From: Cycloclasticus pugetii PS-1
Lineage (GTDB): Bacteria; Pseudomonadota; Gammaproteobacteria; Methylococcales; Cycloclasticaceae
Direction of reading: 5' to 3'
DNA length: 64,000 bases
Assembly (NCBI RefSeq): GCF_000384415.1
Contig: NZ_ARVU01000001.1
Location: 124,001 to 188,000 of the forward strand
Numbering within the stretch: position 1 is the first letter of the stretch; each line of letters starts with the position of its first letter. The notes under the pieces were generated by a model, which was not told the origin of the DNA, ran no database searches, and was given only the letters and a program-made list of their open reading frames with translations. Below are positions 35,872 through 45,238 of the stretch, piece after piece. Both the position numbers and the translations under genes were made by a program.

Positions 35872-36957
35872 ATGAGTGAATTGTCAGTAACAGGTATAGA
35901 GCAGCACCTAAAAGAATTTATTGACCCGTTAACGGGTAACAGTATCGTGTCTAATAAGGCGTTGAAAAACTTAACACTGGTCAATGGTGAGCTTCGAGTT
36001 GAGCTCATATTGGGGTACCCAGCTGCGGGCGTTAAAGAGCAGTTAGAGGCTGAAGTTGCGGCGCATCTTCAGCAGCTCGATGGCATTAACAGTGTTGAGG
36101 TAACGATTAGCTGGATCATCAAACCACACGCTGTTCAAAAGGGCGTTAAATTAATGAATGGTGTAAAGAATATGGTGGCTGTGGCTTCTGGAAAAGGAGG
36201 GGTCGGCAAATCAACAACATCGGTTAATTTAGCGTTGGCGCTTGTTGCAGAAGGTGCACGTGTCGGCATTCTTGATGCGGATATTTATGGCCCAAGTCAA
36301 CCGACCATGTTAGGTATTAGTGGTCGCCCTAGTTCGCCAGATGGCCGAACCATACAGCCAATGGAAAGCCACGGTCTGCAAGTGATGTCAGTTGGTTTTT
36401 TAGTTGACGAAGATACACCGATGATTTTGCGTGGGCCGATGGTTACGCAAGCCTTAGGTCAATTGTTAAATGATACAAATTGGGATGATCTTGACTATTT
36501 AATTATTGATATGCCACCGGGAACCGGCGATATCCATTTAACCTTGGCACAAACTGTTCCTGTAACCGGTTCTGTCGTGGTGACAACACCGCAAGATATC
36601 GCCTTGATTGATGCGAAGAAAGGCCTAAAAATGTTTGAAAAAGTGGATATCCCAGTGCTCGGAATCATTGAAAATATGAGTCTGCATATCTGTTCAAACT
36701 GCCAACACGAAGAAGCAATTTTCGGGCAAGGCGGTGGCGAGGCGATGGCGCAACAATATGGTGTTGAATTTTTGGGAGCGCTGCCGTTGGATATCTCTAT
36801 TCGAACCAGCACAGATACTGGAACCCCCACCGTTGCGTTAGACCCGGACAGCCAAATTTCTGTGATTTATAGAAAAATGGCTAGGAAACTGGCCGCATCA
36901 TTGTCAGTAAAAGCAAAAGACTTTAGTGGCAAAATTCCAAACATTGTTATTAATTAA
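35872..36957 (+). CDS. apbC: Mrp/ApbC iron-sulfur cluster carrier ATPase
   Basis: 361 residues. The N-terminal MIP18/DUF59 domain (about 1-90) is followed by a MinD-like ATPase with P-loop [10 protein letters not shown] (106-115), [13 protein letters not shown] near 135 and PPGTGDIHL near 215. The bridging CxxC for the Fe-S cluster is Cys274-Cys277 (CSNC). It carries and delivers 4Fe-4S clusters in the cytoplasm, which suits the neighbouring Rnf Fe-S proteins. Followed by dcd 11 bp later on the same strand. Confidence 0.95.
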   Translation: MSELSVTGIEQHLKEFIDPLTGNSIVSNKALKNLTLVNGELRVELILGYPAAGVKEQLEAEVAAHLQQLDGINSVEVTISWIIKPHAVQKGVKLMNGVKNMVAVASGKGGVGKSTTSVNLALALVAEGARVGILDADIYGPSQPTMLGISGRPSSPDGRTIQPMESHGLQVMSVGFLVDEDTPMILRGPMVTQALGQLLNDTNWDDLDYLIIDMPPGTGDIHLTLAQTVPVTGSVVVTTPQDIALIDAKKGLKMFEKVDIPVLGIIENMSLHICSNCQHEEAIFGQGGGEAMAQQYGVEFLGALPLDISIRTSTDTGTPTVALDPDSQISVIYRKMARKLAASLSVKAKDFSGKIPNIVIN

Positions 36958-36968
36958 TTAGGTTCGCT

Positions 36969-37535
36969 ATGGGTATTAAATCAGACAGCTGGATTCGCCG
37001 TATGGCGAATGAAAAAGGGATGATCGAGCCTTTTGAGTCGCATCAGGTGAGACACTCAGATGAGGGGCGAGTTATTTCTTATGGTACATCGAGTTATGGT
37101 TACGATATTCGATGTTCTGATGAGTTTAAAATTTTTACGAATATTAATTCGGCAGTGGTTGACCCTAAAAATTTCGATGAAAATAGTTTTGTTGATATTA
37201 AGTCGGATGTTTGCATTATTCCACCTAATTCATTTGCCTTGGCAAGAACGGTTGAATACCTAAGGATCCCACGGGATGTATTGACAATTTGCTTGGGTAA
37301 ATCAACATATGCGCGTTGCGGCATTATCGTTAATGTCACCCCATTGGAGCCAGAATGGGAAGGGCATGTCACTTTGGAATTTTCGAATACCACACCTTTG
37401 CCAGCCAAAATTTATGCTAATGAAGGCGTCGCGCAAATATTGTTTTTAGGTGCCGACGAAATATGTGAAACATCATATGGCGATCGCGGTGGTAAGTATC
37501 AAGGACAAACTGGCGTTACATTACCTAAAGCTTAA
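36969..37535 (+). CDS. dcd: dCTP deaminase
   Basis: 188 residues, dUTPase-fold. [12 protein letters not shown] near 38 and the catalytic block [29 protein letters not shown] near 109-137 (with the catalytic Glu in the last strand) are diagnostic; the end [13 protein letters not shown] closes the trimer site. It turns dCTP into dUTP for thymidylate synthesis. It follows apbC, a pairing common in gammaproteobacteria, and converges with the DUF3108 gene. Confidence 0.96.
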   Translation: MGIKSDSWIRRMANEKGMIEPFESHQVRHSDEGRVISYGTSSYGYDIRCSDEFKIFTNINSAVVDPKNFDENSFVDIKSDVCIIPPNSFALARTVEYLRIPRDVLTICLGKSTYARCGIIVNVTPLEPEWEGHVTLEFSNTTPLPAKIYANEGVAQILFLGADEICETSYGDRGGKYQGQTGVTLPKA

Positions 37536-37550
37536 CGAGGCGTTGTGTTG

Positions 37551-38285
37551 CTAATTGTCAAAATGGGCACTTAGCAGGCGCATTTCAAAAGTCCCATAGG
37601 TTTTTTTACGTTGTAAAAGAATGGGGAGGTTATGTAATTCCTTTGCGCACCAATAATAGGTAATCAAGGGTTTATCGTCTTTTTTACGCGCAAGTTTAAT
37701 GGTCTGGTATTGTTTTCCGGCTACTTTAATTTGCTCGTCGCCTAGTTGAGTAAAGGAATAGGTTTTTAATTTTCCACCATCGGCAATTTGGTAGCTCAAC
37801 GACTTTTCGGCCGGGTTTTTTAAGTCCTGCATTAGGGCTAATTGTAAAAGCGCTTTATCTAAGACGCCGTTGCTTAGCGTTAGCCTCCAATCGTGCCCTT
37901 TTGACGAATTTGTAAGTGTTTTTGTCTGCCAATCAAAGTGCAATTTTATGTTTTTCTTGTCATCGCCAAGAGTTTGTTGGTATTCGTAGGATAAAGGCCT
38001 TACTTGCTGTTCAGTGAGCTCAAATCGACTGCTTTCAAGTACGATATCGTCACGTACGAAGGCAAGCAAGCCGCTTGTTTCAGTGGATGAGAGAAGCTGA
38101 TATTGGCCATTGGCTAACATTTTAACGTTTAATGAAACGTGGCCAATTTCAATATTATTATGGCTTAGTTTGTATTCGGCTTTAAAGGTGGGAAGGGTTT
38201 GGTCAGCTGCAAAAGTATGAGTAGATAATAGACTAAAAAAAACGACGATAATAAATAGGCTGGTTTTTTTTAGTAATATATTCAT
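37551..38285 (-). CDS. DUF3108 secreted protein
   Basis: 244 residues with an N-terminal signal peptide (LFIIVVFFSLLSTHTFAADQ). The mature protein is a beta-rich DUF3108 domain: FKAEYKLSHNNIEIGHVSLNV, LLSSTETSGLLAFVRDDIVLESSRF, and TYYWCAKELHNLPILLQ at the end. Presumably periplasmic; function unknown. Located 9 bp after purN in the widespread purM-purN-DUF3108 arrangement. Confidence 0.9.
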   Translation of the reverse strand: MNILLKKTSLFIIVVFFSLLSTHTFAADQTLPTFKAEYKLSHNNIEIGHVSLNVKMLANGQYQLLSSTETSGLLAFVRDDIVLESSRFELTEQQVRPLSYEYQQTLGDDKKNIKLHFDWQTKTLTNSSKGHDWRLTLSNGVLDKALLQLALMQDLKNPAEKSLSYQIADGGKLKTYSFTQLGDEQIKVAGKQYQTIKLARKKDDKPLITYYWCAKELHNLPILLQRKKTYGTFEMRLLSAHFDN

Positions 38286-38294
38286 CTGCTTACA

Positions 38295-38933
38295 TTACAT
38301 GTAATCCATGACGACTGGGCCGCTCATTTTTTTTCCATCCATATAGACTTCGTTGCCTTTTAGTTCAATTCGCCCCTCGGCAAGCCAGCTAATGGCGGTT
38401 GGGTAAATAAGGTGTTCCTTCGTTTTAATTCGAAGCTCAAGGCTCTCGGGGCTGTCGTTGGGAAGAACCGGTAAGCGTGCTTGCAAAACCACAGGGCCGC
38501 CATCGAGCTCAGTATTAACAAAATGCACGCTGCTACCGTGAAGTGGCTCGCCATCGTCCATAACCCGTTGGTGTGTGTGCATGCCTTTGTATTTTGGCAG
38601 CAAAGAGGGGTGAATATTGATGAGTCTGCCGTAATAATGGTTCACAAAGTCATCGCTAAGAATGCGCATGAACCCAGCTAAAACCACTAAATCAGGTTTG
38701 TATTCATCAATTTGTTGCTGCAAGTCTTGATCGAAGGCTTCACGTGATGAATAAGTGGTGTGATCTAAAACATGGGTTGGAATATTGGCTTCTTTGGCAC
38801 GGTTAAGTCCCATAACCCCGGGCTTGTTACTGATAACCGCCGAAATAGTGGCGGGTAGGCCAGTATCTATAATCGATTGGAGCGTTGTGCCAGAGCCCGA
38901 TAGTAAAACGACAATACGATAGTCGGAGTTCAT
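38295..38933 (-). CDS. purN: Phosphoribosylglycinamide formyltransferase
   Basis: 212 residues. RIVVLLSGSGTTLQSII opens the nucleotide-binding domain; the folate/catalytic region is VLAGFMRILS, NIHPSLLPKYKGMHTH (with the conserved Asn-His pair) and HFVNTELDGGPVV with the catalytic Asp. It transfers a formyl group from 10-formyl-THF to GAR, step 3 of purine synthesis. It starts 5 bp after purM. Confidence 0.97.
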   Translation of the reverse strand: MNSDYRIVVLLSGSGTTLQSIIDTGLPATISAVISNKPGVMGLNRAKEANIPTHVLDHTTYSSREAFDQDLQQQIDEYKPDLVVLAGFMRILSDDFVNHYYGRLINIHPSLLPKYKGMHTHQRVMDDGEPLHGSSVHFVNTELDGGPVVLQARLPVLPNDSPESLELRIKTKEHLIYPTAISWLAEGRIELKGNEVYMDGKKMSGPVVMDYM

Positions 38934-38938
38934 TATGA

Positions 38939-39976
38939 TTAAAGGTAGTTAACCTTGGGTTCGCCCTCGGCTTGGGCAATATCGCCGATGATGAATGCAG
39001 ACTCTCCGCTTGACTCAAGTTGAGCGAGAACAGCGTCTACATTGTCTTTTGCGACGCAAAGGACCATGCCGATGCCGCAATTAAAAGTTTTAAGCATTTC
39101 CTCATCGCTAATATTGCCTTCTTCTTGAAGCCAATCGAACAACGCGAGCGTTGGCCAGCTACCTAGTTTTACATTGGCTACTGTATTGTCAGGTAAGACG
39201 CGGGGCAAGTTCTCGGTGATGCCGCCACCGGTAATATGAGCGATGGCATGAATGGGTTGTTTGCTAATTAAATCAAGTAGGGTCTTAACGTAAATACGCG
39301 TTGGTTCGAGTAAAACATCGGTAAGAGGTTTGTTGTCCAATGTTTGATTTAGGTCGTCTTGTAGTTCGATTACTTTGCGAATTAATGAGTAGCCATTTGA
39401 ATGTGCGCCTGATGAGGCAAGGCCAATTAATATATCGCCAACGGCAACCTCAGTGCCATCAATGATGTTGTCTTTTTCAGCAATACCAACACTAAAGCCT
39501 GCTAAGTCGTAATCTTCGCCATGATACATTCCGGGCATTTCGGCGGTTTCACCGCCAACCAGTGCGGCACCGGCTAATTCACAGCCCTTTCCAATGCCTG
39601 CAATTACGTCACTGGCCACGTCTACATTTAGTTTGCCTGTTGCGTAATAGTCGAGAAAGAATAAAGGTTCAGCGCCGGTTACGATAATGTCATTGACGCA
39701 CATGGCAACAAGGTCTATGCCGATCGTGTCATGCTTGTTCAGCATCATAGCCAATTTAAGTTTTGTTCCAACACCATCGGTGCCGGAGACAAGAACGGGT
39801 TTTTTATAACGATCGAGTGGTAGCTCAAATAAAGAGCCAAAGCCGCCCAGCCCTGACAGGACGCCTGCGCGCTGGGTTCGCTTAGCAATAGGCTTTATTC
39901 GTTCGACGAGTTGTGTGCCGGCATCAATATCAACACCTGCGTCTTTATAGCTTAGGCTATTCTTTGAATCGTTCAA
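38939..39976 (-). CDS. purM: Phosphoribosylformylglycinamidine cyclo-ligase (AIR synthase)
   Basis: 345 residues. [12 protein letters not shown] at the start, [12 protein letters not shown] near 65, [11 protein letters not shown] near 140 and [14 protein letters not shown] near 248 are PurM signatures. It makes AIR from FGAM with ATP, step 5 of purine synthesis. Upstream of purN in one operon; divergent from the DUF2066 gene with 108 bp between. Confidence 0.97.
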   Translation of the reverse strand: MNDSKNSLSYKDAGVDIDAGTQLVERIKPIAKRTQRAGVLSGLGGFGSLFELPLDRYKKPVLVSGTDGVGTKLKLAMMLNKHDTIGIDLVAMCVNDIIVTGAEPLFFLDYYATGKLNVDVASDVIAGIGKGCELAGAALVGGETAEMPGMYHGEDYDLAGFSVGIAEKDNIIDGTEVAVGDILIGLASSGAHSNGYSLIRKVIELQDDLNQTLDNKPLTDVLLEPTRIYVKTLLDLISKQPIHAIAHITGGGITENLPRVLPDNTVANVKLGSWPTLALFDWLQEEGNISDEEMLKTFNCGIGMVLCVAKDNVDAVLAQLESSGESAFIIGDIAQAEGEPKVNYL

Positions 39977-40028
39977 AATAAACTGTATTCGGTTATAAAA
40001 AGTTAGATTATATCAGTTGAGTTAATTG

Positions 40029-40056
40029 TTGGCAGTAATAGGGCTAACTATATTAT
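40029..40056 (+). promoter_or_regulatory. Candidate promoter of the DUF2066-pgsA-AI-2E operon
   Basis: TTGGCA (40029-40034) and TATTAT (40051-40056) are 16 bp apart, and 29 bp separate the -10 box from the first possible start. It lies in the gap divergent from purM. Visual match only. Confidence 0.4.
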
Positions 40057-40084
40057 GCTATAGCTTATTATTAATTAAGGTTTT

Positions 40085-41170
40085 GTGGGCGTAATGATGC
40101 GTTTTTTAGTGAGTATTTTATTGTTACTATTATCTGTGCCGGCATATGCGGTGCAGTTAGAGGGCCTATACACGGCGCAAGTAGCAGTTGATGACCAGTC
40201 TCAGTCTGTGCGTAATCAGGCCATTAAACAGGCGCTTCATACAGTAGTACGTAAAGTCTCTGGCCGTCGTAGTACATTGAATAATTCGCCGTTACTGGAA
40301 GCCTTATCGAATGTTGGCTCCTATGTAGAGCAGTTCCAGTATAAAAAAAGAGATCAAGATAACGGATATTGGTTGATCGTTAGGTTTCAAAAAGCTGCAC
40401 TAGATCGAACTTTGCAACAGTTTGATGTGCCTGTTTGGGGCGCTAATAGGCCGGATGTGTTGTTATGGTTAGCAGTGGATGATGGTAATGATCGTTATAT
40501 ACTCAATAGCAGCACAGGCAAAGAATTGGCTGATGCGCTGAAACAAGAGTCGTTAGATGCTGGCTTAGCAGTGACCCTACCTTTGTTAGATTTGGCAGAT
40601 CAAAGAGCCGTTAGTTTTAACGATATACGGGCAGGTTTTTCAGAGCAGATAGCGCTCGCTTCTCAACGTTATAGTACAAATCAGGTAATCTTTGCTCGGT
40701 TGTTAAAAACCAACGGGATATGGCAGCTTAACTGGACCTGGCTAAGTGAAGGTCGGCAATACGATGGGGTGGAAAAATCCTCCGGTGTTAGTACTGTTTT
40801 TCAGCCGGTATTTATTGAAATGACAGAAAAGCTAGCAGATATTTATGCCCCGATGGGTATTGTCAGCTTGGAAAAAAAGCTGACAATTGAGCTGATTGGA
40901 GTTGATGACCTGCTGGCATTTACTCGCGCTACAGGCTATTTATCATCGCTTGATATGGTAAAAAAATTAAACTGGGAGCAATTACAGGGAAATAAGGTGG
41001 TGCTGAACCTAGTTATCACAGGTGATGAGTCGGTATTGATACAGACCATTGCATTGAACGATGTTTTGTCACCGGGTAGTTCTCAAAGACTAGTTGCCCC
41101 GGTTAGTGTCGATATCAATAGCTTGCCTGCTCAACCATTGGAAAAAGTTCTTTACTACCGAGTCAACTAA
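40085..41170 (+). CDS. DUF2066 secreted protein
   Basis: 361 residues from a GTG with AAGG 4 bp upstream; ATG codons at 40094 and 40097 are alternatives and give a cleaner signal peptide (RFLVSILLLLLSVPAYAVQ). The mature part begins LEGLYTAQVAVDDQSQSVRNQAIKQAL, the DUF2066 start, with KVSGRRS following. Periplasmic or membrane-linked; function unknown. It is regularly found before pgsA and AI-2E genes and next to purM, as here. Its stop is directly followed by the pgsA start. Confidence 0.85.
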   Translation: MGVMMRFLVSILLLLLSVPAYAVQLEGLYTAQVAVDDQSQSVRNQAIKQALHTVVRKVSGRRSTLNNSPLLEALSNVGSYVEQFQYKKRDQDNGYWLIVRFQKAALDRTLQQFDVPVWGANRPDVLLWLAVDDGNDRYILNSSTGKELADALKQESLDAGLAVTLPLLDLADQRAVSFNDIRAGFSEQIALASQRYSTNQVIFARLLKTNGIWQLNWTWLSEGRQYDGVEKSSGVSTVFQPVFIEMTEKLADIYAPMGIVSLEKKLTIELIGVDDLLAFTRATGYLSSLDMVKKLNWEQLQGNKVVLNLVITGDESVLIQTIALNDVLSPGSSQRLVAPVSVDINSLPAQPLEKVLYYRVN

Positions 41171-41725
41171 ATGAATAGGCGCGATATTCCTAACCTGATC
41201 AGTGTCATTAGGATTGTATTAGTTTTACCAATCATCTATTTGTTATGGAACAAGCAGTATCAGATGACCTTGGCGCTTTTTATTATTGCTGGGTTGTCAG
41301 ATGCATTAGATGGTTTTTTAGCCAAGCGATATGACTGGACGAGCCAGTTGGGGTCTTTTCTAGACCCATTAGCTGATAAGTTGCTATTGGTGTCCTGCTT
41401 TTTAGTATGCGTCTTAACAGGCTTAATGCCTGCTTGGCTATTTATTGTGATTTTGTTGCGTGACGTCATTGTGTCTTTTGGCGCTCTAGCGTATCACTTG
41501 ATGATTGAGACGTTTCAAGGCACGCCACCATTTTCTAGTAAGTTAAATACGACATTTCAGATCGTTTATTTGGTGTTGTTAATAGCCAGCCAAGGCATCG
41601 TGCCTATACCGCACAGTTGGATTGAGTTTGCGCTTTATTCGGTTGCTGCAACTACTGTCATTAGTGGTTTGGAGTATGTTTGGAGCTGGGGGTTTAAAGC
41701 ATGGGAAGCGAAGGTTCGGGAGTAG
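41171..41725 (+). CDS. pgsA: CDP-alcohol phosphatidyltransferase (PgsA-like)
   Basis: 184 residues, about five helices. The CDP-alcohol motif D-x2-D-G-x2-A-x9-G-x3-D-x3-D is read in SDALDGFLAKRYDWTSQLG followed by SFLDPLADK (about 37-64). It most likely makes phosphatidylglycerophosphate from CDP-diacylglycerol at the inner membrane. This copy belongs to the short group that sits beside DUF2066 and AI-2E genes, so a second, canonical pgsA near uvrC may exist elsewhere. Confidence 0.85.
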   Translation: MNRRDIPNLISVIRIVLVLPIIYLLWNKQYQMTLALFIIAGLSDALDGFLAKRYDWTSQLGSFLDPLADKLLLVSCFLVCVLTGLMPAWLFIVILLRDVIVSFGALAYHLMIETFQGTPPFSSKLNTTFQIVYLVLLIASQGIVPIPHSWIEFALYSVAATTVISGLEYVWSWGFKAWEAKVRE

Positions 41726-41726
41726 T

Positions 41727-42776
41727 ATGAAAAACGATAACACTAAGTACTATTTAGTTGCCATTGCCTTTATTGGTCTGGCTTACGTGTTATTGCCCAT
41801 TTTAATGCCATTTGTTTGTGCGGCATTATTAGCCTACTTAGGTGACCCACTGGCAACGTGGCTGGAAAAACATAAGTGGCAGCGATCATGGGCGGTCAGC
41901 TTGGTGTTTGTTGTAATCTTTACTCTTTTGGCAGGCGTGGCCATCGTGCTTGTGCCGCTGATAGAGCAACAGTTTGCTAGTTTGGTTGAAAAAGTACCGG
42001 CTATTATCAGTTGGGTAAAAGAAACGGTGCTGCCGTGGCTGCAAGTTCGTTTAAATCACTATGGCTCCGTGAATGTAGATGAAATTCAACAGACTCTGCA
42101 AGACAATATTGGCAGTGCTGGTAGTGTCGTGGCAAGCATCTTGAGCTCTGTCAGCTCGTCTGGAATGGCTTTCTTGTCGGCGCTGACTAATCTGCTGTTG
42201 ATTCCACTCGTCACGTTTTACTTTTTACGCGATTGGAATGCGATATTAGAACGCATTCAACATTCGTTTCCACGTCGGCTAGAAGATAAGTTAACGGGTA
42301 TTGCGCACGAAGTTGATGCTGTTCTTGGCGCTTTTTTCAAGGGACAACTTTTAGTAATGGCTAGCCAGTCAGTTATTTACTATATTGGATTAAGTCTAGT
42401 GGGGCTGGAGTTTTCCTTGTTAATCAGCTTAATTATCGGGCTGGTCAGTTTTGTGCCTTATCTAGGTTTGATTGTGGGGCTTGTATTGGCCTGCGCTACG
42501 TCTGTTTTTCAGTTGCATGATGTCAGTGGTGTTTTGCCAATCTTAGTAGTGTTTGCAGTAGCACAAGTTTTAGAAAGCTTCGTGTTAACCCCTGTGTTGG
42601 TCGGCGATAAGATCGGTTTGCATCCGGTAACGGTCATATTTTCGGTGATGGTTGGTGGTCAGTTTTTTGGAGTGACCGGGGTCTTATTGGCTTTGCCGGT
42701 GGCGGCGGTTTTATTTGTACTATTGAGACACGTCAATGATCAATATAAAAGCAGTGAGTTATACAAGCAAACATAA
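41727..42776 (+). CDS. AI-2E family transporter (PerM-like)
   Basis: 349 residues from the ATG at 41727, which directly follows the pgsA stop and has GGGAG 4 bp before; the frame is open back to 41622. About eight helices. LLPILMPFVCAALLAYLGDPLATWLEKH at the start and the conserved PYLGLIVGLV and ALPVAAVLFVLLRH segments near the end are typical. Family members include the autoinducer-2 exporter and Na+/H+ antiporters; the substrate here is unknown. Ends at a bidirectional terminator. Confidence 0.9.
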   Translation: MKNDNTKYYLVAIAFIGLAYVLLPILMPFVCAALLAYLGDPLATWLEKHKWQRSWAVSLVFVVIFTLLAGVAIVLVPLIEQQFASLVEKVPAIISWVKETVLPWLQVRLNHYGSVNVDEIQQTLQDNIGSAGSVVASILSSVSSSGMAFLSALTNLLLIPLVTFYFLRDWNAILERIQHSFPRRLEDKLTGIAHEVDAVLGAFFKGQLLVMASQSVIYYIGLSLVGLEFSLLISLIIGLVSFVPYLGLIVGLVLACATSVFQLHDVSGVLPILVVFAVAQVLESFVLTPVLVGDKIGLHPVTVIFSVMVGGQFFGVTGVLLALPVAAVLFVLLRHVNDQYKSSELYKQT

Positions 42777-42803
42777 AAAAAGGCACCGATTCGGTGCCTT
42801 TTT
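42777..42803. terminator. Bidirectional terminator between AI-2E and sodB
   Basis: AAAAAGGCACCGA and TCGGTGCCTTTTT form a 13-bp stem around one base (functionally a 3-5 nt loop), with A and T tracts on either side, so it works for both converging genes. Confidence 0.9.
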
Positions 42804-42820
42804 ATAATTATGTCTCGTGA

Positions 42821-43393
42821 CTATAGGTTTTGTGCAACAAAATCCCAGTTCACTAATGCCCAAAATTTATCCATGTAGGCAGGGCGAGCGTTACGACAGT
42901 CGATGTAGTAAGCGTGCTCCCATACGTCACAAGTTAATAATGGTGTTTGGCCAGCGGTTAACGGTGTGCCCGCATTGCTGGTTTGAACGATTTCAAGTTT
43001 GCCATCAGCATTTTTAACCAACCAGCACCAGCCAGCGCCAAATAAATTAACAGACTTGTCTGTAAACTCTGCTTTAAATGCGTCAACAGAACCGTATGCT
43101 TCATTGATGGCAGCCAATAAATCACCTGTTGGCTCAGTGCTGTTTGGCGTTAAACAGTTCCAATAAAATGTGTGGTTCCAGATTTGTGCTGCATTATTAA
43201 AAATAGGGCCAGAAGAGTTTTTGACAATCTCTTCAAGACTTGCGTTCTCAAACTCTGTTCCAGGGATTAAACCATTTAATTTAGTAACATAGGTTGCGTG
43301 ATGTTTACCGTGGTGAAACTCTAGTGTTTCTTGAGAGATATGAGGTTCCAATGCGTCAATTGCATAAGGAAGAGCGGGTAATTCATGTGCCAT
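42821..43393 (-). CDS. sodB: Superoxide dismutase [Fe]
   Basis: 190 residues. Metal ligands are read in [10 protein letters not shown] (near 27), FWNCLTPNS-preceding NHTFYWN (near 74) and [23 protein letters not shown] (Asp and His near 155-160). [10 protein letters not shown] and the FGAGWCWLV segment with Ala rather than the Mn-type Gln pattern favour the iron enzyme. It removes superoxide in the cytoplasm. An FNR-like site lies about 75 bp upstream of the start. Confidence 0.95.
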   Translation of the reverse strand: MAHELPALPYAIDALEPHISQETLEFHHGKHHATYVTKLNGLIPGTEFENASLEEIVKNSSGPIFNNAAQIWNHTFYWNCLTPNSTEPTGDLLAAINEAYGSVDAFKAEFTDKSVNLFGAGWCWLVKNADGKLEIVQTSNAGTPLTAGQTPLLTCDVWEHAYYIDCRNARPAYMDKFWALVNWDFVAQNL

Positions 43394-43464
43394 GATAATT
43401 GCCTTTGTAGTTAAGTGATGCGCTAAGCGCGTTAAAAAGTACGTATATCACAATAGTAAAGTTT

Positions 43465-43478
43465 ATGATATAAATCAA
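43465..43478. promoter_or_regulatory. FNR/ANR-like site upstream of sodB
   Basis: Minus strand reads TTGAT-TTAT-ATCAT, nine of ten bases of the FNR consensus TTGAT-N4-ATCAA. It lies 72-85 bp before the sodB start. By-eye match in an A+T-rich region, so chance is possible. Confidence 0.3.
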
Positions 43479-43516
43479 TATTAAATGAGACTTACCGTTA
43501 TTTTTTTGCAAAAAGC

Positions 43517-43542
43517 AAAAGGGCTGGTAAACCAGCCCTTTT
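43517..43542 (-). terminator. Terminator of the mscS-like gene
   Basis: AAAAGGGCTGGT and ACCAGCCCTTTT form a 12-bp stem with a very short loop; A and T tracts on both sides. It lies 21 bp past the stop of the channel gene. Confidence 0.85.
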
Positions 43543-43562
43543 GGTAAGCGTTTTAAATGACG

Positions 43563-44396
43563 TTACTTGTCGTCGCTTGTATTGTGTACGTGGATGTCTT
43601 GTTGTGGGTAAGGAATGCTAATGCCTTCGCTATCAAAGCGTAATTTGATGCTTTCGAGTAAGTCGAAATGCACACCCCAATAATCAGCAGAGTTGACCCA
43701 AGGGCGTACGGCGAAGTTTACGCTGCTATCGCCTAATTCGAGTAGGCCAATGGTTGGAGCGGGGTCTTTTAAGATGCGTGTTTCATTTTGCATGAGTTCG
43801 TCTAATACGGATTTTGCTTTCTTAATATCATCATCATAACCAATGCCAATAACTAAATCTAAACGTCGTGTTGGCTTGGTTGAGTAGTTAACAATATTTC
43901 CGCCCATTAAACTGCCGTTAGGAATGATAATGGTTTTATTATCGCCAGTACGCATCACGGTATTGAAGATATGAACCTCTTCGATGATACCTGAAGCGCC
44001 AGCACCTTCAATAAAATCGCCTTTTTTGAAGGGACGAAAAATAATCATTAATACGCCAGCGGCAAAGTTTGCTAATGAGCCTTGAAGGGCTAAACCAATC
44101 GCTAGACCAGCAGCACCAATGATGGCAATAAATGAAGTGGTTTGTATGCCCAGTTGCCCCAGTGAGGCAATGATGACGAAAGCCAGTAGAGCGGTATAAA
44201 TAATGTTAGTAGTGAATGAAATAAGGATCGGGTCTGAGCCGCCTTTTTTCATTGCTTTAATGACGCCGGACTTAATCGACTTAGCAATCATCTTACCAAT
44301 AATAAATATTGCGAGTGCAGCGATGATTTTAAGCCCGTATACGGTGAGTAGCTCTTGAACTTGAAGAAGGGTTTCTTCGGATAATACGTTTTCCAT
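43563..44396 (-). CDS. mscS: Small-conductance mechanosensitive channel (MscS)
   Basis: 277 residues, close to E. coli MscS (286). Three N-terminal helices; the pore helix is IAIIGAAGLAIGLALQGSLANFAAGVLMIIFRPF (about 88-121) with the Gly/Ala packing pattern. The beta domain has GIIEEVHIFNTVMRTGDNKTIIIPNGSLMGGNIVNYS and the C-terminal part SINFAVRPWV-like strand. It opens under hypo-osmotic tension to release solutes. Stands alone, with its own terminator. Confidence 0.95.
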   Translation of the reverse strand: MENVLSEETLLQVQELLTVYGLKIIAALAIFIIGKMIAKSIKSGVIKAMKKGGSDPILISFTTNIIYTALLAFVIIASLGQLGIQTTSFIAIIGAAGLAIGLALQGSLANFAAGVLMIIFRPFKKGDFIEGAGASGIIEEVHIFNTVMRTGDNKTIIIPNGSLMGGNIVNYSTKPTRRLDLVIGIGYDDDIKKAKSVLDELMQNETRILKDPAPTIGLLELGDSSVNFAVRPWVNSADYWGVHFDLLESIKLRFDSEGISIPYPQQDIHVHNTSDDK

Positions 44397-44419
44397 TTTA
44401 TACCTCGGTTAGTTTTTGG

Positions 44420-45166
44420 TTAGGGGGTGAAGACTTTTTTTAGTAAATCGGTTGTTCGGGCTGCAGGGTTTTCACGGATGAGCTTTTCTTGCTCGGCAAT
44501 TCGTAAAAACATAGCGTCAACCGCTTTTTGTGCAACAAACGTGTCAAGATCCGGTGTTTGTGAGGAAACTAATTGGCCGATCGAGCCTGAGTTAGCGATA
44601 AGTTGCTTGTAACTGGCGGTCACACCAGCACTATCTGTTGACTGTTTAACAATGGGTAGGAACTTGTTAAGTAATTGCTCGGAGCTGTGTTGTTTGAAAT
44701 AGTCAGTTGCAGCGGTATCTGATCCATTGAGAATCTGTGCCGCATCATCAATACTCATGTTTTGAATGGTGTTTGCAAAAATAGTAGCCGCTTCAGGGGC
44801 TGCTTGTTCGGCGGCCTTGTTGAGCGTGGCTTGGAAGCTGTCTACTAAACGACCTTGGCCAAGCATTTCCAGTGAAGAGGCAATGGGTTGTAAGCTGCTT
44901 GGAATGGGGACCTTTACATCCTCATGGTTCAAGAAACCACCTTCTTGGCTTAAATTGTTAACAGCAACGGTCGTGCCTTTTTTAAGGGCTTCTTTTAGTC
45001 CTGCAATAACATCAGTCTGACTTAAATTTGCGGGAAGTTGGCTGGATGTTGGAATGCTGAGCTTGCTGGTATCGATGTCTTTAATAAAATCAAAAAGCCC
45101 TGCGTTGACAAGAGGTGTTGTTAATAAAGCGATGATAAACGTCGTTTGTTTTAGCCAATTGTTCAT
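44420..45166 (-). CDS. DUF4197 secreted protein
   Basis: 248 residues with a signal peptide (FIIALLTTPLVNAGLF). ALKKGTTVAVNNLSQEGGFLNHEDVKVPIP, MNRAAEQAAPEAATIF-like helix and the end VDAMFLRIAEQEKLIRENPAARTTDLLKKVF are DUF4197 landmarks. Mostly helical, periplasmic, unknown function. It is 23 bp upstream of mscS on the same strand and could be co-transcribed with it. Confidence 0.88.
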   Translation of the reverse strand: MNNWLKQTTFIIALLTTPLVNAGLFDFIKDIDTSKLSIPTSSQLPANLSQTDVIAGLKEALKKGTTVAVNNLSQEGGFLNHEDVKVPIPSSLQPIASSLEMLGQGRLVDSFQATLNKAAEQAAPEAATIFANTIQNMSIDDAAQILNGSDTAATDYFKQHSSEQLLNKFLPIVKQSTDSAGVTASYKQLIANSGSIGQLVSSQTPDLDTFVAQKAVDAMFLRIAEQEKLIRENPAARTTDLLKKVFTP

Positions 45167-45238
45167 GGAAACGTCTCCTTGTTTTTAAAAACGATATCAT
45201 ATTTCCCCGAACTGAACACAGCCTTAATCAATAATGGC

